This document shows, one piece after another, positions 51,480-61,675 of a stretch of DNA of 64,000 nucleotides (positions are counted from its first letter, which is position 1; every line of letters begins with the position of its first letter). The position numbers were made by a program, and so were the translations under genes. The DNA comes from Catenaria anguillulae PL171. Lineage: Eukaryota > Blastocladiomycota > Blastocladiomycetes > Blastocladiales > Catenariaceae. The notes beneath the pieces are model-generated. The model was not told the origin of the DNA and did not search any database. It saw only the letters and a list, made by a program, of their open reading frames with translations. The stretch lies in NCBI GenBank assembly GCA_002102555.1, contig MCFL01000008.1, forward strand, positions 186,001 through 250,000. Reading direction: 5' to 3'.

Positions 51480-53390
51480 ATGGCAAGCCATCTCACCCCT
51501 GCATCTTCCGGCGTCAGTGGTGACCCAGCGCCGACCTTGCCGCTCAACGTCATCGAGCTCATTCTCTCAGTCACACCAGCCCACTCGTTCAACAAAACCC
51601 CGTTCCTGTCCCTCATCAATGTGTTGCCTCAGCAAACCGTTCCGTTGGCATACGCTGCTGCCCTCATTCAAGTCTTCAACGCCAACTCCATCTTCAACGA
51701 CACCATCCCAAGCTGTCTCGTCCGCCTCTTTCAAGAGCCTCATTGCGACGACCACTCCAAACGGCTCATCTCGCTCATCAAGGAACCGCTCTTTAGAGAC
51801 ATTGATTGGTGTTCTGTCGCAATGACCAAGCTCATTTGCACAGCAGGAAACATTGCTCTCTTGGATCACCTGCTCAACATGGCCGACCTGGATTTATATG
51901 GCGAGGCGATTAATGTTGCGGCCGGACATGGCCATGTGGATTTACTGAAATGGTGGGTTGGAAAATACCCGTCGCTTGCCGGCCAACTCAGACAAGGCGG
52001 GATCGTTGATGCCGCGAAAAACGGCCATGTTGGTGTTCTCGACTGGTGGGCAGGTTTGTCTCCTCCACGTCCATTTCCCTTTACTGGTGTCGATATGGTT
52101 GGCGAAGTGGTGACAATGGGCCAGCTGGCCACGTTGCAATGGTGGAAATCGTCACAAGCAGCTGCCTTTGTTTTCACCGAAAACCATTGGGCACTTGCAA
52201 GCAAATTTGGGCACCTTGATATCCTTGAATACTTCAAGTCACAAGGGCTCCCGTGGCCGACGTCCACATTTCCGAGCGTTTATGGCGCCTGTGAACAGGG
52301 TCATGTGGATGTGCTTGACTTTTGGTACAAAGCCATTGCCAATGGTGCTCCCTTTGCGTTTAAATATTCTGCGGATGCATTGGATGTTGCCAGCGCAAAC
52401 GGTCACATTAAAGTTCTCGAGTTCTTCACAAGTGCTGGTCTGGAATTGCGTTTCTCGCCGGCTGCAATGTCTTTTGCTCGTTTGAAGGGTCACACCGCTG
52501 TTGTGAAATGGTGGAACAAGTGCCGGCTCTACAAAACCTTGATCTCAGGATGCCTGAAACCAGTTGGCATGAATGGTGGTCAGCAACTGATTGACATTGT
52601 CACCCTATGTGCGTTTGGGCGACTCGATCTTGTCGCCGAATCTGTGCTGGCGCAGCAGAATACTTTGACGCATTTGCGCATTGTCCGCAATGCTTGCTGG
52701 CTTGGGCAATTGAATGTGCTCGTGCTTTTGGAACGGCACTTGAAATCTGTTGTTCTGGACAAGTCTTTAGTTGAAGTCGTGTGCACCAATGCCTTTGTCG
52801 GAAATCAAGCTGCAGCGGTACAATGGTGTTTGCGCACCTTGCCGACTTTAGGTTTGGAATGGTGGCAATCTCGGGTGGATGGGGCACTCACGTCAGGTCA
52901 TGTTGCTGTCCTTGAGGTCCTGGCAAGTGCTTTCGGCGAAGATTTCTACGCCTGGGACACTTTGGGAGCTACCCTTGTTGGCGCTGCTTGCCGCGGTGGA
53001 AAGTTGCTCTCACTTGACTATTTGACGGAACTGCGTCCAGTGCAACAATGGAGCGATGATGTGAAAGAAGTCGCCATTGCTGATGCCGCAGCTTCCGGCC
53101 ACATTTCTGTCTTGGAATGGTTGTTGGAGCAAGAAGTTGATTTTGAACACGCTGTGGTTGATTCGCACGCTGGATTAGGCCCAATTGACAAGGCAAGCGA
53201 AAATGGCCATGTGCAGATTTTGCAATGGTGGTCTGGCGGTGACTTGAGGTTCCATTTCACCGAGCTTGCGCTGTGGAATGCCATGAAAAACAAGCACAAG
53301 AGGGTCATTCAATGGTGGATTTGGTCTGGCAAGGTCATTGCCCCTTTCATGCTCAAGGCCCTCAACGATGCACTCGAGCAGTCAGGTTGA
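51480..53390 (+). CDS. Class B WW-repeat protein, 636 aa
   Basis: Single exon, ATG at 51480. F-box-like LPLNVIELILSVTPAHS (about 20-36), then LSLINVLPQQTVPLAYAAAL. Repeats: GHVDLLKWW, GHVGVLDWW, QLATLQWW, GHLDILEYF, GHVDVLDFWY, GHIKVLEFF, GHTAVVKWW, mid-motif IVTLCAFGRLDLV, QLNVLVLL, GHVAVLEVL, GHISVLEWLL, GHVQILQWW. End VIQWWIWSGKVIAPFMLKAL. It is the fourth intact class B gene. A 60-bp echo of its 3' end occurs about 350 bp downstream (53735-53790). Confidence 0.87.
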   Translation: MASHLTPASSGVSGDPAPTLPLNVIELILSVTPAHSFNKTPFLSLINVLPQQTVPLAYAAALIQVFNANSIFNDTIPSCLVRLFQEPHCDDHSKRLISLIKEPLFRDIDWCSVAMTKLICTAGNIALLDHLLNMADLDLYGEAINVAAGHGHVDLLKWWVGKYPSLAGQLRQGGIVDAAKNGHVGVLDWWAGLSPPRPFPFTGVDMVGEVVTMGQLATLQWWKSSQAAAFVFTENHWALASKFGHLDILEYFKSQGLPWPTSTFPSVYGACEQGHVDVLDFWYKAIANGAPFAFKYSADALDVASANGHIKVLEFFTSAGLELRFSPAAMSFARLKGHTAVVKWWNKCRLYKTLISGCLKPVGMNGGQQLIDIVTLCAFGRLDLVAESVLAQQNTLTHLRIVRNACWLGQLNVLVLLERHLKSVVLDKSLVEVVCTNAFVGNQAAAVQWCLRTLPTLGLEWWQSRVDGALTSGHVAVLEVLASAFGEDFYAWDTLGATLVGAACRGGKLLSLDYLTELRPVQQWSDDVKEVAIADAAASGHISVLEWLLEQEVDFEHAVVDSHAGLGPIDKASENGHVQILQWWSGGDLRFHFTELALWNAMKNKHKRVIQWWIWSGKVIAPFMLKALNDALEQSG

Positions 53391-54076
53391 GTTTTTCAAA
53401 GCGAGCAGTTTTATTTTGTCCAAAATCTTGTCCTTCATTGAAGCTGTTGGCACACGCAAGTCTCCTGAGGCACTCGCTTATTCATTTGCCCAACTTAGTA
53501 TCCCCGCAATTGCTATTTAAGTGTTGAAGACAAAACGACAATCAATGGAACTCAGGCTGCCGCCCACCAACTTGAATGTATATGCCGCGAAATGAATGAA
53601 ACTCCTCTACTTGCCGCTCATGCCAACATTCGCAACGCACCGAGCAAGCATGTCGTAAGCACGTTATTCTTGCCTTGGGGCATTTCCGTCCTCTCCACAA
53701 TGCACCACTTTCTTGGGATTGAGTAACCCGTCCCGTCTTTGGTCCATTGGTCCGTTCATGCTGCAGTCGCTCAAGGATGCTCTTGCGCAAGTTGGCTTGA
53801 ATGGAATGCGTGCCTCTGTGCTCTTGTCCCGGAAGATATTCATTGGGCTTTGTCCCGGGAGATGACTTGAATACAGATGCTCCGCTTCACTTCTCGCGGG
53901 CTTTTGCTCGGATGTGTCTCACCATAAGTTCAGGAATCCATTTTTTTCTGCATCTGAAGTTTCATGATACTGTGTACATGTCGATGTCGGTCTGAGCTCA
54001 ACCGAGAATCCAAGCGCACATAGTGTGCAGCCCATAAATCGAATGTACAGGTACATACAAATGCCAAAAGAACGAC
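53391..54076. other. Convergent intergenic region
   Basis: About 690 bp between the class B gene (+) and ILV3 (-). Apart from the class B tail relic listed separately nothing is recognisable. Confidence 0.4.
53735..53790 (+). pseudogene. Relic of class B 3' end
   Basis: GPFMLQSLKDALAQVGLN is readable here and corresponds to APFMLKALNDALEQSG at the end of the intact gene at 51480. Nothing upstream aligns clearly. It is a tiny remnant of a partial duplication or of a former tandem copy. Confidence 0.45.
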
Positions 54077-56026
54077 TTACTCATCCGTCACACACCCTTC
54101 GCTCGCACTCTTGACCAACTTGACATACTTTGCCAATGTTCCCCTCGTCATTGTTGGCTCTGGGGCCGTCCACTCGGATCTCCTCCTTGCCATCTCAGCC
54201 TCGCTCACATCCACATCAATTGACCGCACCTCGGCATCAATCGTCACCACATCGCCATCCCGGACGAGCGCAATGGGCCCGCCCACGGCGGCCTCTGGCG
54301 TGACATGCCCCATGATAAACCCATGCGATCCGCCCGAAAACCGACCGTCCGTGATCATGGCCACGTCCTTGCCCAATCCAGCACCCATGATGGCTGACGT
54401 GGGCGTCAACATCTCGGGCATACCCGGCCCGCCCTTTGGCCCCTCGTATCGGATAATAATGACCTGACCTTTTTGAATCTTGCCCTGTTCGAGTGCGGCG
54501 AGCATGGCTTCTTCGCCGTCAAACACGGCAGCGGGGCCAGAAAAGCGCAGGCCCTCCTTGCCTGTGATTTTGGCCACAGCACCCTCGGGAGCAAGGTTGC
54601 CAAACAAGATTTGGATGTGACCCGTGGATTTGAGCGGGTTGGACATCGGGACGATCACTTTTTGGTCGCGGGTCAAGGAAGGGACAGAGTGGAGGTTTTC
54701 GCCCATGGACTTGCCCGTGACAGTGAGCGGCGAGGGGTCAATGAGCTTGTGTTCCATGAGATACTTGAGCACGCCTACGCAACATAGTTGGAGCCGCTCG
54801 GTGAGTTTCTTGGGCCGCCCGCGCAAGATGCATGCAGAAACAAAAACAAAAACAAAACATACCAGGTGTTCCACCGACCTTGTGTAAATCCGCCATCACA
54901 TACTTGCCACTGGGCTTCATATCGGCAATCAGCGGTACCCGATCACTCACCTTTTGCCAATCGTCCAACCCCAGCTCGACACCGGCGGAGCGTGCCATGG
55001 CAATCAAATGCAGCACGGCATTTGTGCTGCCGCCAAGCGCCATGACAACCACCATGGCATTCTCAAAGGCTTCCCTCGTCATGATCATGCTTGGCCGAAT
55101 ATCCTTTTCCAACAAGTTGCGAATCGCCAACCCAGACTCGTGACACTCGCGGATCTTGCCCGGATCCGTTGCGGGCGTGCACGACGAGTACGGCAACGTC
55201 ATGCCCAATGCCTCGATCGCAGACGCAAGCGTATTCGCCGTGTACATGCCGCCACACGCGCCGGGACCGGGACACGAGTGCTGAACAACGTCGTCGCGCT
55301 CCGACTCGGAAATCTTGCCCGCAATCAGCTCGCCATAGGACTGAAATGCCGAAATGATATCGAGCTGCTCGCCCGGCCGGCAAGACGCGTGTCCTGCTTG
55401 AATGGTGCCGCCATACACCATGATGGACGGGCGGTCGTGCCGGGCAATGGCCATCATGCATCCAGGCATGTTCTTGTCGCATCCAGGGATGGCAATGTTG
55501 GCATCGTACCACTGCGCGCCCATGACGGTTTCAATCGAGTCGGCAATGATTTCGCGCGATTGCAGTGAGTATCGCATTCCGGGCGTTCCGTTGGACATGC
55601 CGTCGCTCACGCCAATCGTGTTGAAGCGCATGCCGACCAGCCCGGCCAGCACAACACCATCCTTGACATGGGCGGCAAGATCGTTGAGGTGCATGTTGCA
55701 CGGGTTGCCCTCGTACCACACGGACGAGATGCCGACTTGTGGCAAGTGCATTTGCGCGGGTGTCAGGCCCGTCGCGTAAAGCTGCGCTTGCGAGGCGCCC
55801 TGCGATTTGGGCTGCGTAATGCGCGACGAGAACTTGTTAAGGCCCGCGGGCACGGCCGGTTGCGCTGTGCAGCGCGCAAGCAGGTCGGCGTCGATCGGGG
55901 CGTGGCGTAGTGGCCACGCCGGGTCACATGTGGGTCGGTGAAGCCGGTGGCGGCAGACGACAAGCACCGAGCGGGCACTTGGCCATGGCGAGCAGCTGTC
56001 GCGGCGCGTTGAATGGAGCGGTGCAT
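54077..56026 (-). CDS. ILV3: Dihydroxy-acid dehydratase, mitochondrial, ~602 aa
   Basis: Fourth step of valine/isoleucine synthesis: dehydration of 2,3-dihydroxy-3-methylbutanoate and -pentanoate; iron-sulfur enzyme of the IlvD/Edd family. Proposed exons 56026-55918, 55864-54863 and 54774-54077. The second intron (88 nt, gtatgt...gtag) is secure; the first (53 nt, gtggcc...cacag) is inferred to connect an Arg-rich targeting leader ([17 protein letters not shown]) to [20 protein letters not shown]. Exons total 1809 nt, in frame. Landmarks: [11 protein letters not shown] and [10 protein letters not shown] (cluster cysteines), [15 protein letters not shown] (third Cys), [28 protein letters not shown] near the end (catalytic Ser in the GGSHG motif). 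C-terminus is standard ([13 protein letters not shown]). Fungal ILV3 length matches. Confidence 0.92.
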
Positions 56027-56639
56027 GGCGTGTTGGTGGGGAGGCAAGTCGGGCGAGAATTCCTGGTCGGTGTGCGGGTGTTAAAGGTACGAGTGTGTGC
56101 GTGGGCTGTCTTGACGTCAAGTATTTATTTAGCCTCTGTCTTTGCTCGCGATAATGAGCGCGTGACCAATTTCGATCGACTCGCTTGACACGTGATTTGT
56201 GACCACCTTCCCCGTCAAGAGGGCTCTGTGATGCCATCGTCTCTTCTCTCGCGTCAGGCGTTCCCAGGTGCGGACAGGCCTCGGCAGAGCCAATGACAAT
56301 ACTGCGATCGCATTCGCAAGTAGAATATGAAGCAGGCCACTGACATGTCTCCACCACGGGCACACGATCGACTCGTGGATTTGGCCAGTTGGACATGGGA
56401 ATCTTTGTATACAAGGAGTGGGGGCAAGTGGATGGGAAGCTCAAGTGCGTGAATGAGCGTGGTGTTTGTGGAGAGGGAACGTGGGAGCTGAGCGAGAAAA
56501 GCAGTTGAAGTTAGCCATCGGAGAACGGATAGAGGACAACAACTGAGTGAGAGAAGCAAGAGGCAATCGCAAGCCGTTCACATCCGGCGCGACGGAATCC
56601 ACTGGCTGCAAACGGACGGCGTCTCCTGCTTTTGATACG
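56027..56639. promoter_or_regulatory. ILV3 upstream region
   Basis: About 600 bp upstream of ILV3, and downstream of the deacetylase relic on the same strand. A TGACGTCA-like string (ttgacgtcaag, near 56110) fits a CRE/Gcn4-type half-site region; amino-acid genes are often Gcn4-controlled, but I cannot show that here. Confidence 0.35.
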
Positions 56640-57580
56640 CAAACTCATTCAAGCAAAGATACATGGGCACCGGCGTGAATCCATTGGCCCTCGCCATCGC
56701 ATGCACTTGGGCCACGACAGAATCCGACTTGCGGTTAATGTCGTGCTGAAAAGCGTGATATACGATCGGGTGTTGGGTCCCACAACTTGTGTTCAATTTT
56801 GCTCAACGATTTCGGGAGCCCAGTCATTGGTGTCACCCAGGGTCGACCACATGATGACTTGATACCCGCTTGCAACGAGGCGATCGTGGATGGCCTAGTT
56901 CAGGCTGCCATACGGCGGGCGATAGAATCGAGGGCGAAGACCAACCAAGCGTTGAATCTCAGGAACTCGTTGCTCACGTCGGCGGCCGACAGTGTGGTCA
57001 AGTCTGGGTGCGACCACGAATGCGAGGCAATGTAGTGGCCCTCAAGGTGGCCACGAAGAGCAATAGACTTATGTCGGCGAATCAGGATGCCGAGCCAAAG
57101 AATGTCGTCTTTTGTGTTGATTGCACGAAGGGTGTTAAAGATTGTCACGGTCTCTGTCCAAACAACAGCTCACTCTGTCAGTTGCGCGAAAACGTAAATA
57201 TGAGGCTGGACAGGCCAAGGAGTCAACTCGAAGTGCGGGCCGGCATCGTCATATGTTACTGCCATCATCCCATTGAAGCCACATGACCGGTACGAGCCAA
57301 TCGAATCACGTTTGAAAACACCAGATGGCAGTGAGACAGTTTCCAAAATGTTGCGATTGGAGCTGGCTCTGGGAACATGTCGCATGTGCGGATTCCAGCA
57401 GGTGCAAGTCTCCTGCTGCACTGGGACGCACAGGAGCTCTTGCTGGCGCCGGCCTCGGGCGCATTGGAACATTCCCCGCTTACCAGGCAGCAAAACTCTT
57501 TGCCACATAGAGTTGAGAGCAGGCGTGAAGCGATGCGTGAATGATGGTATCCACCGGAAGAAAAAGTGCATGGTATCAAG
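56640..57580 (-). pseudogene. Chitin deacetylase (NodB, CE4) pseudogene
   Basis: Reading from 57580: a Cys-rich part CGKEFCCLVSGECSN ... SSCASQC (near 57500-57420) resembles a CBM18 chitin-binding module. Next comes AVTYDDAGPH near 57258 (the NodB TFDDGP motif, with an extra residue), then GHYIASHSWSHPDLTTL near 57035-56990 (metal-binding HSxxHP), then ARRPPYGSLN near 56925 (RPPYG motif), and ASGYQVIMWSTLGDTNDWAP near 56870-56820. All four signature motifs occur in the proper order, but they lie in different frames, and an in-frame TAG interrupts between RPPYG and the next block (about 56895). The active enzyme removes acetyl groups from chitin in the wall. This copy is decayed. Confidence 0.7.
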
Positions 57581-57608
57581 CAAAAAAATTCAAAAACATG
57601 GCTTGGTC

Positions 57609-60600
57609 CTACTCATCGCCCTGCAATACATACAATGCCGGCCCACAAACCACGGCCAACGCATCCCACCTCTCGCCCACCCACAGCGACTGAATCGACG
57701 TGACAAATGCTCCCTCATCCGCATCATCGTCCATTTCATCGCTCTCTTCGCTTTCATCATCATCTTCGTCCTCATCACTCGCTTGGTCCTCACCTTGCCC
57801 CAACCCAAACTCATCCTCCTCGTCCCACTCTGTCTCGCTCGCATCGCTGGAACTCGTCGCCACCACCCGCCGCCGCCTGCCCATGCCACTGGCCAACCCA
57901 CGCCTCACACCCACAATCTCCTGCCCAACCCGCCCCGCACCACTGTCCACACTTGTATCCGCCTCGGGCACCGTCCCCGCACTGCTCGCACTTGTTTCAC
58001 CAGGGGACCCATTGCCCCTCGTACGTGCCTTACGCGCCGCGGCCGCCTCTCGCGCCTGCTTCCTGCGTTCCTCCACACTCACTACGCGATCCACGACCCT
58101 CGCCACCCTCGCACCTAACGGGCCCTGTACCCAGATGTCCCGCTTGAGCTTGCACGCAAACACGCCGAGCGCGTGCGACATGCACAGTGCTGGCCGTGCG
58201 CGTGCGTGAATGCGCGACTAGCCGTGGGCCGCGACAAGTCCAGCATGGGCATGGGCTTGCTGGCACCCGAGCGGTTAGCAAGGTCAAGGCACACGAGCCG
58301 CGCCCACGTGTCGGCGTGTGCGGCAAGGTACAAGTGGTAGCACATGTTTTGCCAGATGACAGGCTCGTCGATGCGTGCAGAAAAGAGCGGGGTTGCTGAA
58401 AGAGGCGTTGCGGGTGGGAGCCGAGGCAGGCCCGCGGCCGTGGCCAAGAACGACGGAGACGTGTACGAATTAGGAGCCATGCGCGTGAGCGTCGCGTTGG
58501 AGTTGAGCGAACCGATCGATCCGCTGCTCCCACTGCCAGACGAAGACGAGTGTGGGCTCGACGAGGTTGCTGAAAGCGGCGGTTGCAAGTAGCTCGAGGC
58601 AGGTGATGTGCGCATGCCCGAAGACGTGGATGAAGCGAGCGACGACGTCGACGACGCGGCTGGCGACGAAAAGCGCGTCATGACGACGGGTGCGGGTCGC
58701 ACAGGCAATGTGTACAGCTCGTAAATGCGGTTGAATGGTGACAGCAAATGGTCTGCGTTGGCTGCGGATGGATCGTTGGTGTCGCGCACGCCAACGAGGA
58801 TTTGGTGCCATTCACGGCGCGCGTATGCGTCAGCTTGCGGTGCGTTTTCAACGAAATCAATGGCTGAGCCGGCTGACCCGTGACTGCCGGCGGTTTGGAG
58901 TGGACGAATGGATGGGATTTCGTTGAGAATGGTAGGTCGATACCATGGCTTGTCGTAGAGCACGTCCAGATCAAGTGAAGTCTTGCCGACTGCGGTGGCC
59001 GAGGGACGGGTGGAAAAGCATTCGAGCGGCGACATTTGCTTTGTCAAGTCGTGCATCGGAGGGAACGACCAGGTGGAAAAAATGCCGTTGGCAGAAGCAA
59101 CAACCAGCTTGGATAGCGGGACGTGGCGGCCGTCTGGAAATGGGTAGAAGAAATCTGCTGGTTGAGGGACAATATGTCGGGCAATGAGCTGAAGGTTGGA
59201 TGGAGATGATGTCGATGATGATGGATTGTCCTGTGTTGTTGGATCCACAGCAAGGAAATCGATCGTGACACAAAGGTTTGTGGATGTTTCATCCACGGGT
59301 GACAGGTAAGCGAGCATGTAATCGCCCGATTGGAGGGTATAGAATGTTTCCGCTGTGAAACGAAAACAACAACACGAAAACAAGAGCGTTAAAACACCAG
59401 AAAGCTGTCCTCAAAAGGCAGGCTTCAACGTACTGAAAGGTATTCCTAAATACGAATGCAAGTACTTCTGTGCACAGTGTACATTCTCACGATCCGATGC
59501 ATAGTCCACAATCGCCAAAACACAACGCGATGTATCCGAGCGAGCCGAGTAGCATAACGCATAGCGAGTTCGAGGCAAGTCCAACCCAAGCAGCCGAAAC
59601 AGCGCGTTCCCGCCACCACGAGCACCCGCCGAGTTGGGCTCGGTCAAGTCGTAAAACTTGGATGCGCCTGGGGCAGGAAACTGCTGATAATGCACTTGCA
59701 TTGCTGGCAAGAATGGGTATGTGCCGAGATTCGGGTCGCGGTAAATGGCGTGGTTGGCCAGCACGCGCAAACTCGGATACTCGAGCACATGAACGGTGCG
59801 AAGCTTTGTCGGGCGAATCGGGCTTGACCGCGGTGTTGAGCCGTACGTTGAGCGGGAATAAGTGGGTGGAAACGATTCAAACTCGTCTTCACCTTCAGAA
59901 GCGTCGCTTTCCGAAGAGGAGGGCTGAGCGCGAATCAAGTGCCGAGCCAGAACAGCGAGACCACGGCGGTAGGAACGAGTATGCGGTTGTGTAGGTGAGT
60001 GCGGCGAGAGCGACAGCGGCTCGTCGTCCGTAGCCATGGACAAATAGGCCGTATCCAGCTTGCCGTCGTCGATGAGGGCGCCGACAGTGTGATCGGATAA
60101 TGAGAAATGGCCGAGAACGGCTGGCAGCGGCGCTAGCTCGACATGAACAATATCAAACTGCTTGAGCCGCCATGTCTTGTCGATTCGGATGAGGTCACGG
60201 ACAAGAGCAAGCCAAGATCCCTGGAAATCCGACAATTGAAGCCCACGCGACGCCTGGCCTCCTGGGGCCGTTGTCTGGAGCGAAGTAGCGGCCATGCGCG
60301 TTGATCGCAGTGCAGGATCATGGTTCGCATGGGTTGCAAGCGGTGCGGATGAAGTTGCGAGTGTCGGGGCCGATGCCAAGACGAGCGGCGGCCTAGTCGC
60401 GCCGAGAGCAGACGGTGCACTCGCTGATGCATCTTGAGAACCAGCAGTCACAATACGATGTGCGTTGAGTGCCGAGTACACTTGAAGCCATATGAATTCA
60501 TCGTGCACAAGCGAGTGGAATCGTCTCGAAACCCTGGACAAACGTATCAGAGTTTGCACTTGGACCGGCACAAGTTGCCGAGCTCGATGCCGGTGTCCTT

Positions 60601-61042
60601 GTTGCAAGTTGGTGTTGGCACATGCCCGTGACGACTGCGACGCCGAAGCCGATCCAATTCCCAGACCAATTGGCCCATGCGGCTCATGAGGCGATGGTGG
60701 ATCGCACAACCTGAAGAGTGGAGGGAGTACGGAGCTTTTGGCGATGGTGACAAGGATGGACGACAACAAATCGTCCGACAAGTCGTCCAACGAGGCGATG
60801 ATGCCGACTCTTCGCTGTGGGGACGGGATACTCGAGCCGCTTGCAGACGTTTGTGAAGATGATGAGCGCGAATGGAGCGAGGAGAATGTTGGCGATGAAA
60901 GCGGGACGACAACGAGGGCAGGTGGGCCAGTTGGCACTGAGCCGTTACCCGCGCTGGTTGTCGCATCCGCCTCGGGTGCCGGTCGAGTAATCTTTGGCGT
61001 TGCCGGTGGCTGCGGTGCTAACGTCTGAGAATTGTCTGACAT
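57609..61042 (-). CDS. F-box protein with acidic C-terminus, ~1130 aa
   Basis: Exon 1 61042-59434, intron 59433-59353 (gtacgt...cacag), exon 2 from 59352; the splice gives the smooth GIPF-TETFYTLQSGDYM. A further frame change near 58218-58190 is needed to reach MSHALGVFACKLKRDIWVQG; a 29-nt intron (gtcgcg...ccag) would do it, but this is unusually short, so a sequence error is possible. The F-box is at about residues 85-200 in two parts: LDDLSDDLLSSILV and LSRVSRRFHSLVHDEFIWLQ, separated by a Ser-rich insert. The rest includes a possible beta-propeller-like region (PADFFYPFPDGRHVPLSKLV) and low complexity. The C-terminus is highly acidic (DEDEDDDESEESDEMDDDAD) and ends in ALAVVCGPALYVLQ. A genuine SCF substrate receptor is likely. 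Confidence 0.7.
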
Positions 61043-61675
61043 GATCGGAGAGTCAGCTCGAGTTCCCAGGATATCGTGATCAGCTCAGGCTGGTAGGCTG
61101 TCGTCGGCCGAGTGAGCGGGACTTTTGGATAGGGTGTTGCGGTCGATCGGGGTGCGGTCAAATAGAGCCTGCCAGGCTGCTGCGTCTGCGTAAAGAAAGC
61201 TTTGGGCCGCGAAATCGCAGCAGTAGAAGCAAGAGTCAAATGCCCAAAGGCCCGTGGCTTGACTTGAAATGCGTTGGAATGCGTTATGATCATTCAAAAC
61301 GACATTCATGGGAAATCTCGCTGGAGCCGAAAGGAGCACAAAGGCACGGGGAACTCGGAAGGACGGCTGCACTGACAGGACCCATCGACATTTTTTTATT
61401 TATTGATGGTTTGCCCTCGTCCCTCGTCCGGTCGGTTTGCAAGATATAGAGTGACTGTTTGCAATTTGCACCACCACGCCAACGGAGCGGGTTGTGATGC
61501 ATTTTGGAATCTTTTGAAGCGGCTGCTCGGCGCGAGCAATTTAAGCTGAATGCTGGGCAGGACGCGAGAGCGCTCAAGGGTCACTCACCATCCATGAACA
61601 AGTTGCAACGGCAAGTATCAATACATGGTATAATACACCAGTGCAATGAAGGCATGAAAAAAAAGACTTTCCGCA
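61043..61675. other. Divergent intergenic region
   Basis: About 630 bp between the F-box gene (-) and a class C gene (+); both promoters lie here. No gene or repeat recognised. Confidence 0.4.
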
